A DNA stretch of 64,000 bases from positions 62,001-126,000 of the forward strand of contig NZ_CAHLAR010000009.1 of assembly GCF_903652925.1 (NCBI RefSeq). The letters run 5' to 3'. This document shows positions 1 through 8,713 of this stretch, piece after piece. Made by a program: the position numbers and the translations under genes. Position 1 is the first letter of the stretch; each line of letters opens with the position of its first letter. The notes below the pieces were generated by a model. The model saw only the letters and a list, made by a program, of their open reading frames with translations, had not been told where the DNA came from and made no database searches. Origin of the DNA: Achromobacter anxifer. GTDB lineage: Bacteria > Pseudomonadota > Gammaproteobacteria > Burkholderiales > Burkholderiaceae_B.

Positions 1-810
1 CTGGCCGGGATCCTGCCGCCCACCTCCGGCACCCTGCTGACGCCGGCCGGCGAGCTTTCCTCCCTGACCGGGCAGGCCGCGCACGCCCAACGCATGTCCA
101 CGCAGATGATCTTCCAGGACCCGATGTCCTCGCTGAACCCGCGCAAGCGCGTGCGCGACATCATCGGCGAAGCGCCGCTGGCTCATGGCATCGTGGCGCG
201 CGCCGACTACGACGACTACGTGGTCGAGGTGATGCGGCAGGTGGGCCTGAACCCGGACTTCCGCAACCGCTTCCCGCACCAGTTCTCCGGCGGCCAGCGC
301 CAGCGCGTGGGCATCGGCCGGGCGCTGGCGGTCAAGCCGCGCTTTCTCATCTGCGACGAATCCATCGCCGCGCTCGACGTCTCGATCCAGGCCCAGATCC
401 TGAATCTGTTCATGGACCTGCGCGAGACGCTGGGCCTGACCTATCTCTTCATCAGCCACGACCTAGGCGTCGTGCAGCGCATCAGCGACCGCACCGTCAT
501 CATGTACCTGGGCCGCATCGTCGAATCCGGCCCCACCGCCGAGATCTTCAAGGCGCCGCTGCATCCCTACACCCAGGCCCTGCTGGAAGAAGTGCCGCGG
601 CTGACCAACCGCAAGCGGCGCTTCCACGCCATCAAGGGCGAGATCCCCTCGCCGCTGAACCCGCCGCCCGGCTGCCATTTCCATCCGCGCTGCCCCCACG
701 CCATGCCGCGCTGCAAGACCGAACAGCCCGAGCTGCAGGAACAGGGCAATGGCCGCCGCGCCGCCTGTCATCTGCTGGACGCGCCAGCGCAAGGAATCCT
801 CCGTCCATGA
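1..810 (+). CDS. Peptide/nickel-type ABC transporter ATP-binding protein (OppF/DppF-like), 5' end missing
   Basis: This is the cytoplasmic ATPase of an oligo- or dipeptide ABC importer. The reading frame is open to the first base, so the start and Walker A lie upstream; 269 residues are visible. Seen: Q-loop QMIFQDPMSSLNP, signature FSGGQRQRVGIGRAL, a Walker B region FLICDESIAALD (Ser replaces the usual Pro after DE), H-loop YLFISHDLG, and the Cys-containing tail GCHFHPRCPHAMPRC typical of the OppD/OppF C-terminal domain. Its TGA lies inside ATGA shared with the next gene, a binding protein, which indicates one operon. The permease genes should lie just upstream of the window. The substrate is inferred only from the family and the neighbouring hydrolase. 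Confidence 0.93.
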   Translation: MAGILPPTSGTLLTPAGELSSLTGQAAHAQRMSTQMIFQDPMSSLNPRKRVRDIIGEAPLAHGIVARADYDDYVVEVMRQVGLNPDFRNRFPHQFSGGQRQRVGIGRALAVKPRFLICDESIAALDVSIQAQILNLFMDLRETLGLTYLFISHDLGVVQRISDRTVIMYLGRIVESGPTAEIFKAPLHPYTQALLEEVPRLTNRKRRFHAIKGEIPSPLNPPPGCHFHPRCPHAMPRCKTEQPELQEQGNGRRAACHLLDAPAQGILRP

Positions 811-2411
811 AAGCCGCAAGTCTCAAACCCTCTCTGTTGCGCAGCGGCTTGCGGGCCCTGCTCATTGTGACCTTGCTGGCGGCAGGCGCCGGCGCCGCTG
901 CCCGTCCGCTGCTGACCATCGGCCACTCAAGCGAACCCTCGTCCATGGACCCGCTGTTCTCGCGCACGGGCAACAACCAGGCGGCGGCCGAGAACATTTT
1001 CGAACGTCTGGTGTCGACCGACGAGAACATGCAGATCCGCCCCGGCCTGGCGGTGTCGTGGCAGGCGCTGGAGCCGACGCTGTGGGAAATCCATCTGCGG
1101 CCCGGCGTGCGCTTCCATGACGGCTCGCCGTTCACGGCCGACGACGTGGTGTTCTCGCTGCAGCGCGCGCCCAAGGTGCCGAACAGCCCTGCGCCTTTCA
1201 CCGGCGCGGTGCGCTCCATCGCCGCCATCGAAGTGGTGGACCCGCTGACGCTGCGCATCCGCAGCAAGCAGCCCACGCCCGACCTGATGGAGCAGATCGG
1301 CCTGGTCTACATCCTGTCGCGCCACGCGGCCGAGGGCCGCAGCTCGGAAGACTTCAATGCCGGGCGGGCCGCCATCGGCACCGGCCCCTACAAGTACAAG
1401 CGCTGGCAGCCGGGCGACAGCCTGGAGCTGGAACGCAACGACCAGTACTGGGGCAAGCGCCCGGACTTCGACCGCGTCGTGATCCGCTACATCTCCAACG
1501 ACGCCGCGCGCCTGGCCGCCCTGCTGTCGGGCTCGGTCGACCTGATCGACAGCGTGCCGCCCACCGACACCAGGAAGCTGCAAAGCCGTCCCGGCTACGT
1601 GCTGTACCAGTCCGCCTCGGCGCGCCTGATCTACCTGGCGCTGGATTCGGCGCGCGACAAGAGTCCGTATGTCACCGACGCGCAGGGCAAGCCCATGGAC
1701 GTCAATCCGCTGAAGGACGTGCGGGTGCGCCGCGCCATCTCGATGATGTTCATGCGCGGGCCCATCACCGATCGCCTGCTGAGCGGCGCCGGCGTGCCCG
1801 CGGGCCAGATGGTGCCCGAAGGGCTGGGCGGCTACTCGCCCGCGCTGCCGCCGACCGCCTATGACCTGGAAGGCGCGCGCAAGCTGCTGGCCGAGGCCGG
1901 CTATCCCAAGGGCTTCGGCCTGACGGTGCATTCGTCCAACGACCGCTTCGCCAGCGACGGCGACTTGGCGCAGGCGCTGGCGCAGATGATGGCGCGCGCC
2001 GGCCTGCGCATCAACGGCGTGGTCACCCAGCCCTACAACGTCTACGCCGGCGCCAGCAGCAAGCAGCAGTACAGCGCCTTCATCTTCTCGTACGGCAACA
2101 GCACCAGCGATTCGTCCAACGGCCTGACCAACGTGCTGGCCACCTACGACAAGGCCGCCGGCACCGGCGCCTTCAACCGCGCGCGCTACTCCAACCCCGA
2201 GGTGGACCGCCTGCTGGCGCAGGCCGCCACCGAGTTCGACACCGACGCACGCAACCAGCTGCTGCGCCAGGCCGCCGAAGCCGCCTTCAATGACGTCGGC
2301 ATCGTGCCCCTCTATTTCCCGGTCGTCTTCTGGGCAGCGCGCGACGGCATCGTGGTGCGCGCCAACAAGCTGGAACGGACCTCCATGGTCTACATACAGG
2401 AAGCAAAATGA
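807..2411 (+). CDS. ABC transporter substrate-binding protein, family 5 (peptide type)
   Basis: A periplasmic solute receptor of 534 residues, normal for the SBP_bac_5 family (DppA, OppA, GsiB). The N-terminus has a basic start and a hydrophobic run LLIVTLLAAGAGAAA that ends near an Ala-rich signal peptidase site around residue 32. Family features follow: an EPSSMDPLFSR-type opening, LRPGVRFHDGSPFTADDVVFSL at about residues 92-113 and GTGPYKYKRW near residue 190. Start and stop overlap the neighbours by four bases on both sides (ATGA), so ATPase, receptor and hydrolase are translationally coupled. The ligand cannot be read from the sequence. Coupling to a CocE/NonD hydrolase suggests a peptide or acylated amine that is hydrolysed after uptake. 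Confidence 0.93.
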   Translation: MKAASLKPSLLRSGLRALLIVTLLAAGAGAAARPLLTIGHSSEPSSMDPLFSRTGNNQAAAENIFERLVSTDENMQIRPGLAVSWQALEPTLWEIHLRPGVRFHDGSPFTADDVVFSLQRAPKVPNSPAPFTGAVRSIAAIEVVDPLTLRIRSKQPTPDLMEQIGLVYILSRHAAEGRSSEDFNAGRAAIGTGPYKYKRWQPGDSLELERNDQYWGKRPDFDRVVIRYISNDAARLAALLSGSVDLIDSVPPTDTRKLQSRPGYVLYQSASARLIYLALDSARDKSPYVTDAQGKPMDVNPLKDVRVRRAISMMFMRGPITDRLLSGAGVPAGQMVPEGLGGYSPALPPTAYDLEGARKLLAEAGYPKGFGLTVHSSNDRFASDGDLAQALAQMMARAGLRINGVVTQPYNVYAGASSKQQYSAFIFSYGNSTSDSSNGLTNVLATYDKAAGTGAFNRARYSNPEVDRLLAQAATEFDTDARNQLLRQAAEAAFNDVGIVPLYFPVVFWAARDGIVVRANKLERTSMVYIQEAK

Positions 2412-4288
2412 GCCCCACCCGCCCCCTCGCGGACCTGTCCAACCAGAAAGTGCGCACGCGCGACGGCGTGCTGCTGGCGACCGACGTGTACTTTCCCCCC
2501 GGCTACCGGCCCGGCACGGACGCGGCCCTGCCCGTCATTCTTGAACGCACGCCCTACGGCAAGGCCGACATCTCCCGTTCCGAGCAGCTTGGCGGCGTGC
2601 AAGGCCAGCCGCGCCCCGACATCGCGCGCTACTTCGCGCAGCACGGCTTTGCCGTCGTGTTCCAGGACTGCCGCGGCCGCTACGACTCCGAAGGCCAGTT
2701 CACCAAATACCTGTCCGAAGGCGAGGACGGCTACGACACCATGGCCTGGATCACGGCCCAGCCCTGGTGCAACGGCAGGATCGGCACCATGGGGCTGTCG
2801 TATGGCGCGCACACGCAAATGGCGCTGGCCTGCCTGAACCCGCCCGGCCTGGCCTGCATGGTGCTGGACTCCGGTGGCTTTTCCAACGGCTACCAATGCG
2901 GCATCCGCCAATCCGGCGCCTTCGAACTGAAGCAGGCGACCTGGGCCTACAAGCAGGCCAAGCTCAGCCCGGCCGCGCAGGAAGACCCGGTGGTGCTGGC
3001 CGCGCTCGAAGCCCAGGACATCCGCCAGTGGTTCATGCGCATGCCCTGGCGCCCGGGCCATTCGCCGCTGTCGGCCGTGCCCGAGTACGAGGACTACCTG
3101 TTCGAACAGTGGCGCGCCGAATGCTTCGACGAGTCCTGGCGCCAGCTGGGCATCTACGCCCAGGGCTATTACGACGCCATCCCCGACATTCCGGTCGTGC
3201 TGATGTCCAGCTGGTACGACGCCTACGTGCGCACGACCATGGAGAACTTCGAGGGCCTGGGCGCGGGCCGCAACGCGCCGCTGCGGCTCATCATGGGTCC
3301 CTGGCTGCATGGCGACCGCAACATCACGCATAGCGGCGACGCCGAGTTCGGCGCCGCCGCGGCCTTCGACGGCCACATCGCCCGGAACTGGCTGGAGTTC
3401 CGCCTGGCCTGGTTCCGCCGCTGGCTGCAGCAGGACGCCAGCCCGGCCGCCGCGGACCCCGTGGCCCGCCTGTTCCTGATGGGCGGCGGCAGCGGCCGGC
3501 GCGACGCGCAGGGCCGCTTCGAGCACGGCGGCCAGTGGGTGCAGGCCGCCACCTGGCCCGTGCCGCAAGCCCGCCCCACCCCCTATTTCCTGCATGCCGA
3601 CGGCGGCCTGCGGCGGGAACCGCCGCAAGCGCAGGACGCCCGCATCCGCTACCAGGCCGATCCGCGGCGTCCCGTGCCCACCATCGGCGGCGCGCTGACC
3701 TCCGGCCAGCCGGTGTTCGTGGGCGGCGGCTTCGACCAGCGCGAGGACGCCCGCTTCTTCGGCATCGAGCAGGCCGGCCTGCCGCTGGCCTCGCGCGACG
3801 ACGTGGTGGTGTTCCAGACCGAACCGCTGGAGCAGGACCTCGCCGTGGTTGGCCCGGTCGTGGTCAGGCTCAGCATCTCGTCCGACTGCCCCGACACCGA
3901 CTTCACCGCCAAGCTGATCGACGTCTATCCCGCCAACCCCGATTATCCGGAAGGCTATGCGCTGAACCTGACCGACGGCATCTTCCGCTGCCGCTTCCAT
4001 GAGTCCTGGGAAAAGCCGGCCGCGCTGGAACCCGGCAAGGTCTATGAGATCACCATCGAGCCCTTCGCCACCTGCAATCTGTTCAAGCGGGGCCACCGGA
4101 TCAGGCTGGACATCTCCAGCAGCAACTTTCCCAAGTACGACGTCAATCCCAATAGCGGGGAGACGGCGGCCGATGCCCGCGAAAAGCGTGTCGCCCTCAA
4201 CACCCTGCATCTCTCGCCGGTCCATGGCTGCAGCGTGACGCTGCATATCGCCGATCCGCAAGCGCTGACGCCCTTGCCGGCTCCCTGA
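2408..4288 (+). CDS. CocE/NonD family hydrolase (X-Pro dipeptidyl-peptidase/acylase-type alpha/beta hydrolase)
   Basis: A serine hydrolase of 626 residues, close to CocE (574) and glutaryl-7-ACA acylase relatives. The nucleophile elbow GLSYGA places Ser at about residue 131. The likely acid and base are Asp271 in SSWYDAY and His301 in GPWLHGD, giving the family's Ser-Asp-His order. The C-terminal third (about residues 350-620) has the jelly-roll sequence of the X-Pro dipeptidyl-peptidase C-terminal domain, including VRLSISSDCPDTDFTAKLID and GHRIRLDISSSNFP. No signal peptide is visible, so it is probably cytoplasmic and acts on the solute imported by the upstream ABC system. Known relatives cleave esters, X-Pro peptides or side-chain amides; the exact substrate is unknown. 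Confidence 0.9.
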   Translation: MSPTRPLADLSNQKVRTRDGVLLATDVYFPPGYRPGTDAALPVILERTPYGKADISRSEQLGGVQGQPRPDIARYFAQHGFAVVFQDCRGRYDSEGQFTKYLSEGEDGYDTMAWITAQPWCNGRIGTMGLSYGAHTQMALACLNPPGLACMVLDSGGFSNGYQCGIRQSGAFELKQATWAYKQAKLSPAAQEDPVVLAALEAQDIRQWFMRMPWRPGHSPLSAVPEYEDYLFEQWRAECFDESWRQLGIYAQGYYDAIPDIPVVLMSSWYDAYVRTTMENFEGLGAGRNAPLRLIMGPWLHGDRNITHSGDAEFGAAAAFDGHIARNWLEFRLAWFRRWLQQDASPAAADPVARLFLMGGGSGRRDAQGRFEHGGQWVQAATWPVPQARPTPYFLHADGGLRREPPQAQDARIRYQADPRRPVPTIGGALTSGQPVFVGGGFDQREDARFFGIEQAGLPLASRDDVVVFQTEPLEQDLAVVGPVVVRLSISSDCPDTDFTAKLIDVYPANPDYPEGYALNLTDGIFRCRFHESWEKPAALEPGKVYEITIEPFATCNLFKRGHRIRLDISSSNFPKYDVNPNSGETAADAREKRVALNTLHLSPVHGCSVTLHIADPQALTPLPAP

Positions 4289-4382
4289 CCCGCCCATCCG
4301 TTTTTACCCCCTTCCTCCCGCGCGCCACGCGGGCGGCAGGGGCCGCTCGTCCATCCGCAGCACAACACCAATGGGGATCACC

Positions 4383-5399
4383 ATGAAAAGAAAACTGAGA
4401 CAACGCAAACTTCTGGGCGCCGCGCTGGCCCTTTCCTGCATGAGTCCCGTGCAAGCCGCCGAAAGCAGTTCGGTCACGCTGTACGGCCTGGTCGACCTGG
4501 GCATGCTCTATGAGCGCAAGGACGGCGAATCCAGCCTGCGCCAGAAAAGCGGCAACCAGTCCGGTTCGCGCTGGGGCCTGCGCGGCAGCGAGGACCTGGG
4601 CGACGGCTACAAGGCCGTGTTCCGCCTTGAAAGCGGCTTCAACGCCAACAACGGCACCCAGGCGCAGGGACGCATGTTCGGACGCTGGGCCTACGTCGGC
4701 CTGGCCGGCGGCTTCGGCGAAGTGCGCCTGGGCCGCCAATGGGTCTACGGTTTCGAATGGGCTGGCGTGGGCTCGCCGTTCGGCACTGGCTGGAGCCAGA
4801 GCTCCAACAACGCCGTGCTGGGCTACAACGACGGCGACTTCGGCGCCGGTGGCCGCGTCAACAATGCCGTGTTCTACGCCACGCCCCGGATGAACGGCTG
4901 GCAGGCCGGCCTGGGCTACAGCTTCGAGGCCAACGACGGCGCCGAGTTCGCCACCGACGCCCACGACCGCGTCCTGACCGCGGGCCTGCGCTACAACAAG
5001 GGTCCCGTCGCCGCGGCGCTCACCTATGAACGCCTGAACCCGAACTCGCTGCAGCCCAACAAGAAGACCGCCACCAACTTCCAGGCTGCGGGTTCCTACG
5101 ACTTCGAATGGATCACGCTGCACGGCACCTATGGCAATCTGCGCAACGCCAACAGCGGCCCGTCCGCCGGCTATGACAACGTCAATTCCTACATCGCCGG
5201 CGTCACGGTGCCGACCGGCAAGGCGGGCAAGGTCATGGCCTCGTACCAGCGCGCCACATCCTCCGACATCACCGGCTGGGCGCTGGGCTACCAGTACGAC
5301 CTGTCCAAGCGCACCAACCTCTACGCCTACGTCAATCGCCTGGACATCCGCGAGTCCCATACGCTGCAGACCTCGGCGGGCATCCGCCACATGTTCTGA
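4383..5399 (+). CDS. General porin (trimeric beta-barrel, Burkholderiales type)
   Basis: An outer-membrane diffusion channel of 338 residues, the usual size of beta-proteobacterial porins. I chose the ATG at 4383, preceded by GGGGA five bases upstream; an in-frame ATG at 4371 would sit on that ribosome site. A signal peptide (MKRKLRQRKLLGAALALSCM) ends at about VQAA. The mature protein opens with SSSVTLYGLVDLG, contains SRWGLRGSEDLGDGYKAVFRLE and ends with a strand terminating in Phe (SAGIRHMF), the BAM recognition signature. A strong terminator follows. No leader or operon partner is obvious, so it is probably monocistronic. Confidence 0.95.
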   Translation: MKRKLRQRKLLGAALALSCMSPVQAAESSSVTLYGLVDLGMLYERKDGESSLRQKSGNQSGSRWGLRGSEDLGDGYKAVFRLESGFNANNGTQAQGRMFGRWAYVGLAGGFGEVRLGRQWVYGFEWAGVGSPFGTGWSQSSNNAVLGYNDGDFGAGGRVNNAVFYATPRMNGWQAGLGYSFEANDGAEFATDAHDRVLTAGLRYNKGPVAAALTYERLNPNSLQPNKKTATNFQAAGSYDFEWITLHGTYGNLRNANSGPSAGYDNVNSYIAGVTVPTGKAGKVMASYQRATSSDITGWALGYQYDLSKRTNLYAYVNRLDIRESHTLQTSAGIRHMF

Positions 5400-5420
5400 A
5401 GCCTGACGGACGGATCGATG

Positions 5421-5446
5421 CGCCCGGGTTCGCCCGGGCGTTTTTT
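5421..5446 (+). terminator. Rho-independent terminator after the porin gene
   Basis: A perfect 8-bp stem CGCCCGGG / CCCGGGCG encloses a TTCG tetraloop (5421-5440) and is followed directly by six T. It lies 21 bases after the porin stop codon. This is the clearest intrinsic terminator in the window. Confidence 0.93.
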
Positions 5447-5470
5447 CATATTTAGAAAAACTGAATATGG

Positions 5471-5494
5471 ATTAGGATAATTAGCTGTCCTAAT
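5471..5494. promoter_or_regulatory. Inverted repeat upstream of the LysE-type exporter gene
   Basis: The 7-bp arms ATTAGGA (5471-5477) and TCCTAAT (5488-5494) are separated by 10 bp in an AT-rich stretch, 44 bases before the ATG at 5539. LysE/ArgO exporters are commonly activated by LysG/ArgP (LysR-type) proteins that bind interrupted palindromes. No such regulator gene is adjacent here, so the binding protein is unknown. GATAAT at 5476-5481 could be part of a -10 element. Confidence 0.45.
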
Positions 5495-5538
5495 CATCCA
5501 GGCAAGGCTAGTCTGTCGCCCTACGTTCAAGGGTATCG

Positions 5539-6141
5539 ATGACCACCGCCTACCTCCCCGGATTCCTGCTCGGCCTGAGCCTCATCATGGCAATCGGCGC
5601 GCAGAACGCCTTCGTCCTGCGCCAGGGACTGCGCCAGGAACACGTTTTCGTCGTCTGCCTGGCCTGCGCCCTGTCCGACGCCATTCTGATCAGCGCCGGC
5701 GTGGCCGGCTTCGGCCTGGCCGTCGGCGCCCTGCCCTGGCTGGAACCAGCCTTGCGCTACGGCGGCGCGCTGTTCCTGTTCGCCTACGCCGCGCGCAGCC
5801 TGCGGTCGGCGCTGCGCGCCCGCCACGACAGCCTGACGCCTTCGTCGACCAAGGCCGCCGGACGCTATGCCGCGCTGGCGACCTGCCTGGCGCTCACCTG
5901 GCTCAACCCGCACGTGTATCTGGACACCGTGGTGCTGCTGGGTTCGGTTTCCAGCCAGTACGACGGCCACAAGACCGCCTTCGCGCTGGGCGCGATCTCG
6001 GCCTCGTTCGTCTTCTTTTTCGCGCTGGGCTACGGCGCGCGCCTGTTGCGGCCGGTCTTCGCCAACCCCAACGCCTGGCGCGTGCTGGACGCCTGCGTCG
6101 CCGCGGCCATGTTCGCCATCGGCCTGAAGCTGGTGCTTTGA
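5539..6141 (+). CDS. LysE/ArgO-type basic amino acid exporter
   Basis: An inner-membrane exporter of the LysE superfamily with 200 residues and about six hydrophobic segments. The N-terminal signature MAIGAQNAFVLRQGL and the central TWLNPHVYLDTVVLLG closely match LysE and ArgO, which export lysine and arginine driven by the proton or membrane potential. The ATG at 5539 is preceded by AAGG at 5528-5531. Upstream lies the inverted repeat at 5471-5494. The gene stands alone on the + strand, with the lipoprotein gene convergent 13 bases after its stop. I am confident of the family and less sure of the substrate. Confidence 0.9.
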   Translation: MTTAYLPGFLLGLSLIMAIGAQNAFVLRQGLRQEHVFVVCLACALSDAILISAGVAGFGLAVGALPWLEPALRYGGALFLFAYAARSLRSALRARHDSLTPSSTKAAGRYAALATCLALTWLNPHVYLDTVVLLGSVSSQYDGHKTAFALGAISASFVFFFALGYGARLLRPVFANPNAWRVLDACVAAAMFAIGLKLVL

Positions 6142-6154
6142 GGGATCGCGCGCC

Positions 6155-6469
6155 CTAGCGCCGCTTGCCCGATCCGGCGGACGCGTTCACGTAGTCCTTG
6201 ACCGTGCGGTCCGGATTGAAGATCACCGTCAGCGTCTGCTGGTCTTCCATCGCGCCGTAGTCGCTATTGTTGAAATAGAACCACGTGGCGGTGGTCAGCC
6301 CGTCCCCGCCCAAGTGCTGGGACCGCGGCGGCCCGTAGTCACGGACCATTTCGTCGTAGGTGGTGACGTTGAGCCGGATGGCCTGCACCTTCTCCTCGGT
6401 CAGCAGGTTGCCGGAACTGCTGGCGCAGCCGGTCACGATGGCGGCCACGAAAAGCAAGGATGTTCTCAT
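6155..6469 (-). CDS. Small outer-membrane-type lipoprotein, SmpA/BamE-like fold
   Basis: A predicted lipoprotein of 104 residues. The N-terminus is a lipoprotein signal with lipobox VTGC at residues 12-15, so the mature protein would begin at Cys15 and be lipidated. The following EEKVQAIRLNVTTYDEMVRDYGPP resembles the SmpA/OmlA/BamE domain, in which a helical start reading 'G.T..eV...lG.P' precedes a small sheet; TATWFYFN and LTVIFNPDRTVKDY fit the sheet strands. It is probably not BamE itself, because the context gives no BAM link and similar small lipoproteins are numerous. The tail is basic (GSGKRR). The 102 bases upstream hold no recognisable site. Confidence 0.75.
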   Translation of the reverse strand: MRTSLLFVAAIVTGCASSSGNLLTEEKVQAIRLNVTTYDEMVRDYGPPRSQHLGGDGLTTATWFYFNNSDYGAMEDQQTLTVIFNPDRTVKDYVNASAGSGKRR

Positions 6470-6571
6470 TCTGTTCTTTCCCGGTCTGGCAGGCCGCGCG
6501 GGGCAGCCGACGTGATGGCGTTTTGCTGGATAGACCGAGATTAGAACTGAAATCCGCGCCCCGCGGTGCGC

Positions 6572-7225
6572 CTATTCCACCTGCATCTTGCCCAGGTCGG
6601 GCGCGAACGCCTCCGGCGGCTTGCTGGCGATCGAGCGGCACAGCAGCTCGGACATGCCCCGGGCCAGTTGCTTGTTGTTCCATTCGCCCGAGTCCGAATA
6701 CCACTTCGGCACCCAGTTCACCGCCCCGAAAATGGAAAAAATGGCCAGCTTGGGATCGCACTGGATGATGCTGCCGTCCTCCATGCCCTCGCGCACGAAG
6801 GCGCGCAGCTTGGCTTCGAAGCGGTCGCGCTGCTTGACGATCTCCGCGCGGTCGTCCGGTTCCAGCGCGTGCTCTTCCGTGATGATGACGCAGCGGCTCA
6901 TTTCGCTGAGCGTCACCTCCAGGTAGTCGCGCAGCGCGAACTGCAACTTGTCCAGGCCGGTGCCGCCATGGCGTTCCGCCGCTTCGATGGCCTCGAAACC
7001 CACACGCAGCGCCTCGGCGAACGCCTCGTACAACAAGGCATGCTTGTTCGGGAAATAGTGGTAGAGCGCCGCCTTGGTGACGCCCAGGCTGGTCGCGATG
7101 TCTCCCAGGGAAGTGGCGTGGAACCCCTTCTGGTTGAATGCGGCAATCGCCTGGCGCAGCAGCGCTTCGCGCTTCAATTGGTGCATCACCTTGTGCGTGG
7201 GCACCGAGTTATTCCATGTCGCCAC
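6572..7225 (-). CDS. TetR/AcrR family transcriptional regulator
   Basis: A DNA-binding repressor of 217 residues, the normal length for the family. The N-terminal helix-turn-helix is clear at about residues 38-65: SLGDIATSLGVTKAALYHYF followed by NKHALLYEAF. The C-terminal ligand domain is not diagnostic. I chose the GTG at 7225 because GGGAGGG lies eight bases upstream on the - strand; an ATG 39 bases later has a poorer site. It is the last gene of the long - strand catabolic operon, 42 bases after the E3 gene. It therefore probably represses that operon, and itself, through the palindrome at 21724-21739. Its ligand is probably a pathway CoA thioester (inference). Confidence 0.9.
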   Translation of the reverse strand: MATWNNSVPTHKVMHQLKREALLRQAIAAFNQKGFHATSLGDIATSLGVTKAALYHYFPNKHALLYEAFAEALRVGFEAIEAAERHGGTGLDKLQFALRDYLEVTLSEMSRCVIITEEHALEPDDRAEIVKQRDRFEAKLRAFVREGMEDGSIIQCDPKLAIFSIFGAVNWVPKWYSDSGEWNNKQLARGMSELLCRSIASKPPEAFAPDLGKMQVE

Positions 7226-7267
7226 TGATCAAACCCTCCCGGTGAATTGCGTGGACCGGCCGCATAT

Positions 7268-8707
7268 TTAACTTTTTTTCCCTGAGAGGAACAACTCGGT
7301 GAGCGTCCCCTCGTACGCCTCTGCGGCAAACGCCAGCGTCTCCGACAAGGTCGGGTGCGGATGTATGGTGAGCGCGATGTCGCCGGGCTCCGCGCCCATC
7401 TCGATAGCCAGCGCCGCCTCCGCAATCAGGTCGCCGGCCTGCGGCCCCACGATACCCACCCCCAGCAAGACGCGGGTCTCGGGGTCGACGAGGATCTTGG
7501 TCAGTCCCTCGCCCCGCCCCAGGCTCAGCGCGCGGCCGCTGGCGGCCCAGGGAAAGCTGGCCGACTCGAACGCCACGCCGTCGCGGCGCGCGGCGGTCTC
7601 GGTCAAGCCCACCCACGCCACCTCGGGATCCGTGTAGGCCACTGCCGGAATGACCTTGGCGTCGTTGCCGGCCTTCCTGCCCGCCGCCGCCTCCGCGGCC
7701 ACCTTGCCCTCGTAGGCCGCCTTGTGCGCCAGCATCGGTTCGCCGACGACGTCGCCTATGGCAAAAATGTGCGGAACATTGGTGCGCTGCTGCGCGTCCA
7801 CGCGGATGAAACCGCGTTCATCCACATGGACTCCCGCAAGATCCGCGCCTATCCTGGCCCCGTTGGGCCGGCGGCCCGCCGCAACCAAGACGGCATCATA
7901 CACCTGAGGTCCGGCGCCTTGCGGCCCGTCGAACGCCACATGTACGCCGTCGTCGCGGGCGCTGGCCGAGACCATGCGGGTGCCGGTCAGGATGGCCTCG
8001 TAGCGGCCGGCCATGCGCAGCTCAAGCGGCTGCACCAGGTCGCGGTCGCATCCTGGCAGCAGGCCGTCCGTCAGCTCCATTACCGTGACGCGGGCGCCCA
8101 GCGCCGCGTATACCGTGGCGAGCTCCATGCCGATGATCCCCCCGCCCACCACCAGCAGGCGGCCTGGCACATTCTGGAGCGCCAGGGCATCACTGGAATC
8201 CATGATGCGCGGGTCTTGCGGGAGGCCCGGCAGGCGCACGGGGTGAGAACCCACGGCCACGATGGCCTGCTTGAAGCGCACCGAAGGGCCCCCCTCGACC
8301 GCCAGCGTGCCGGGGCCGGTGAACTGGCCCCGGCCGTTCATCACGCGGACCTTGCGCCGCCGCGCCAGGCCGGCCAGCCCGCCGTTCAGCTTGGCCACCA
8401 GCGCTTCCTTCCAGTGCCGCAGCCGCTCCAGGCGGATGCGGGGCTCGCCGAACTCTATGCCCAGCTCATGCAGGCCGCGCGTCTCTTCCAGCGCGCGGGC
8501 CGCGTGCAGCAGCGCCTTGGAGGGAATGCAGCCCACGTTCAGGCATACGCCGCCGAGGGCCGGCCGCTCGTCGACCAGCGTCACGGCAAGCCCCAGGTCG
8601 GCCGCGCGGAACGCCGCGGTATAGCCTCCCGGCCCGCCGCCCAGCACCAGCAGTTCAGTCTCGATGATTTCGCCCTCGGCGGGCTCCTTCCTGTTGTCTG
8701 TCCGCAT
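7268..8707 (-). CDS. lpdA: Dihydrolipoyl dehydrogenase (E3 of a 2-oxoacid dehydrogenase complex)
   Basis: A flavoprotein of 479 residues that reoxidises the dihydrolipoyl group of E2 and passes electrons to NAD+. Seen: FAD motif LGGGPGGYTAAFRAADLG, redox disulfide GGVCLNVGCIPSKALLH near residues 53-68, NAD motif VVGGGIIGMELATVYAALG, the second FAD motif IFAIGDVVGEPMLAHKA, and the His-Glu pair in HPHPTLSE near the C-terminus. It is encoded at the end of the operon that also carries E1 alpha, E1 beta and E2, so it is probably dedicated to that complex rather than to pyruvate dehydrogenase. The gap to the LivF-like gene is six bases. Confidence 0.95.
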   Translation of the reverse strand: MRTDNRKEPAEGEIIETELLVLGGGPGGYTAAFRAADLGLAVTLVDERPALGGVCLNVGCIPSKALLHAARALEETRGLHELGIEFGEPRIRLERLRHWKEALVAKLNGGLAGLARRRKVRVMNGRGQFTGPGTLAVEGGPSVRFKQAIVAVGSHPVRLPGLPQDPRIMDSSDALALQNVPGRLLVVGGGIIGMELATVYAALGARVTVMELTDGLLPGCDRDLVQPLELRMAGRYEAILTGTRMVSASARDDGVHVAFDGPQGAGPQVYDAVLVAAGRRPNGARIGADLAGVHVDERGFIRVDAQQRTNVPHIFAIGDVVGEPMLAHKAAYEGKVAAEAAAGRKAGNDAKVIPAVAYTDPEVAWVGLTETAARRDGVAFESASFPWAASGRALSLGRGEGLTKILVDPETRVLLGVGIVGPQAGDLIAEAALAIEMGAEPGDIALTIHPHPTLSETLAFAAEAYEGTLTELFLSGKKS

Positions 8708-8713
8708 GTCCGC

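Noticed and set aside
2390-4297. A - strand open frame of about 635 codons
   Set aside because: It is the shadow of the CocE/NonD hydrolase gene and has no motif of its own.
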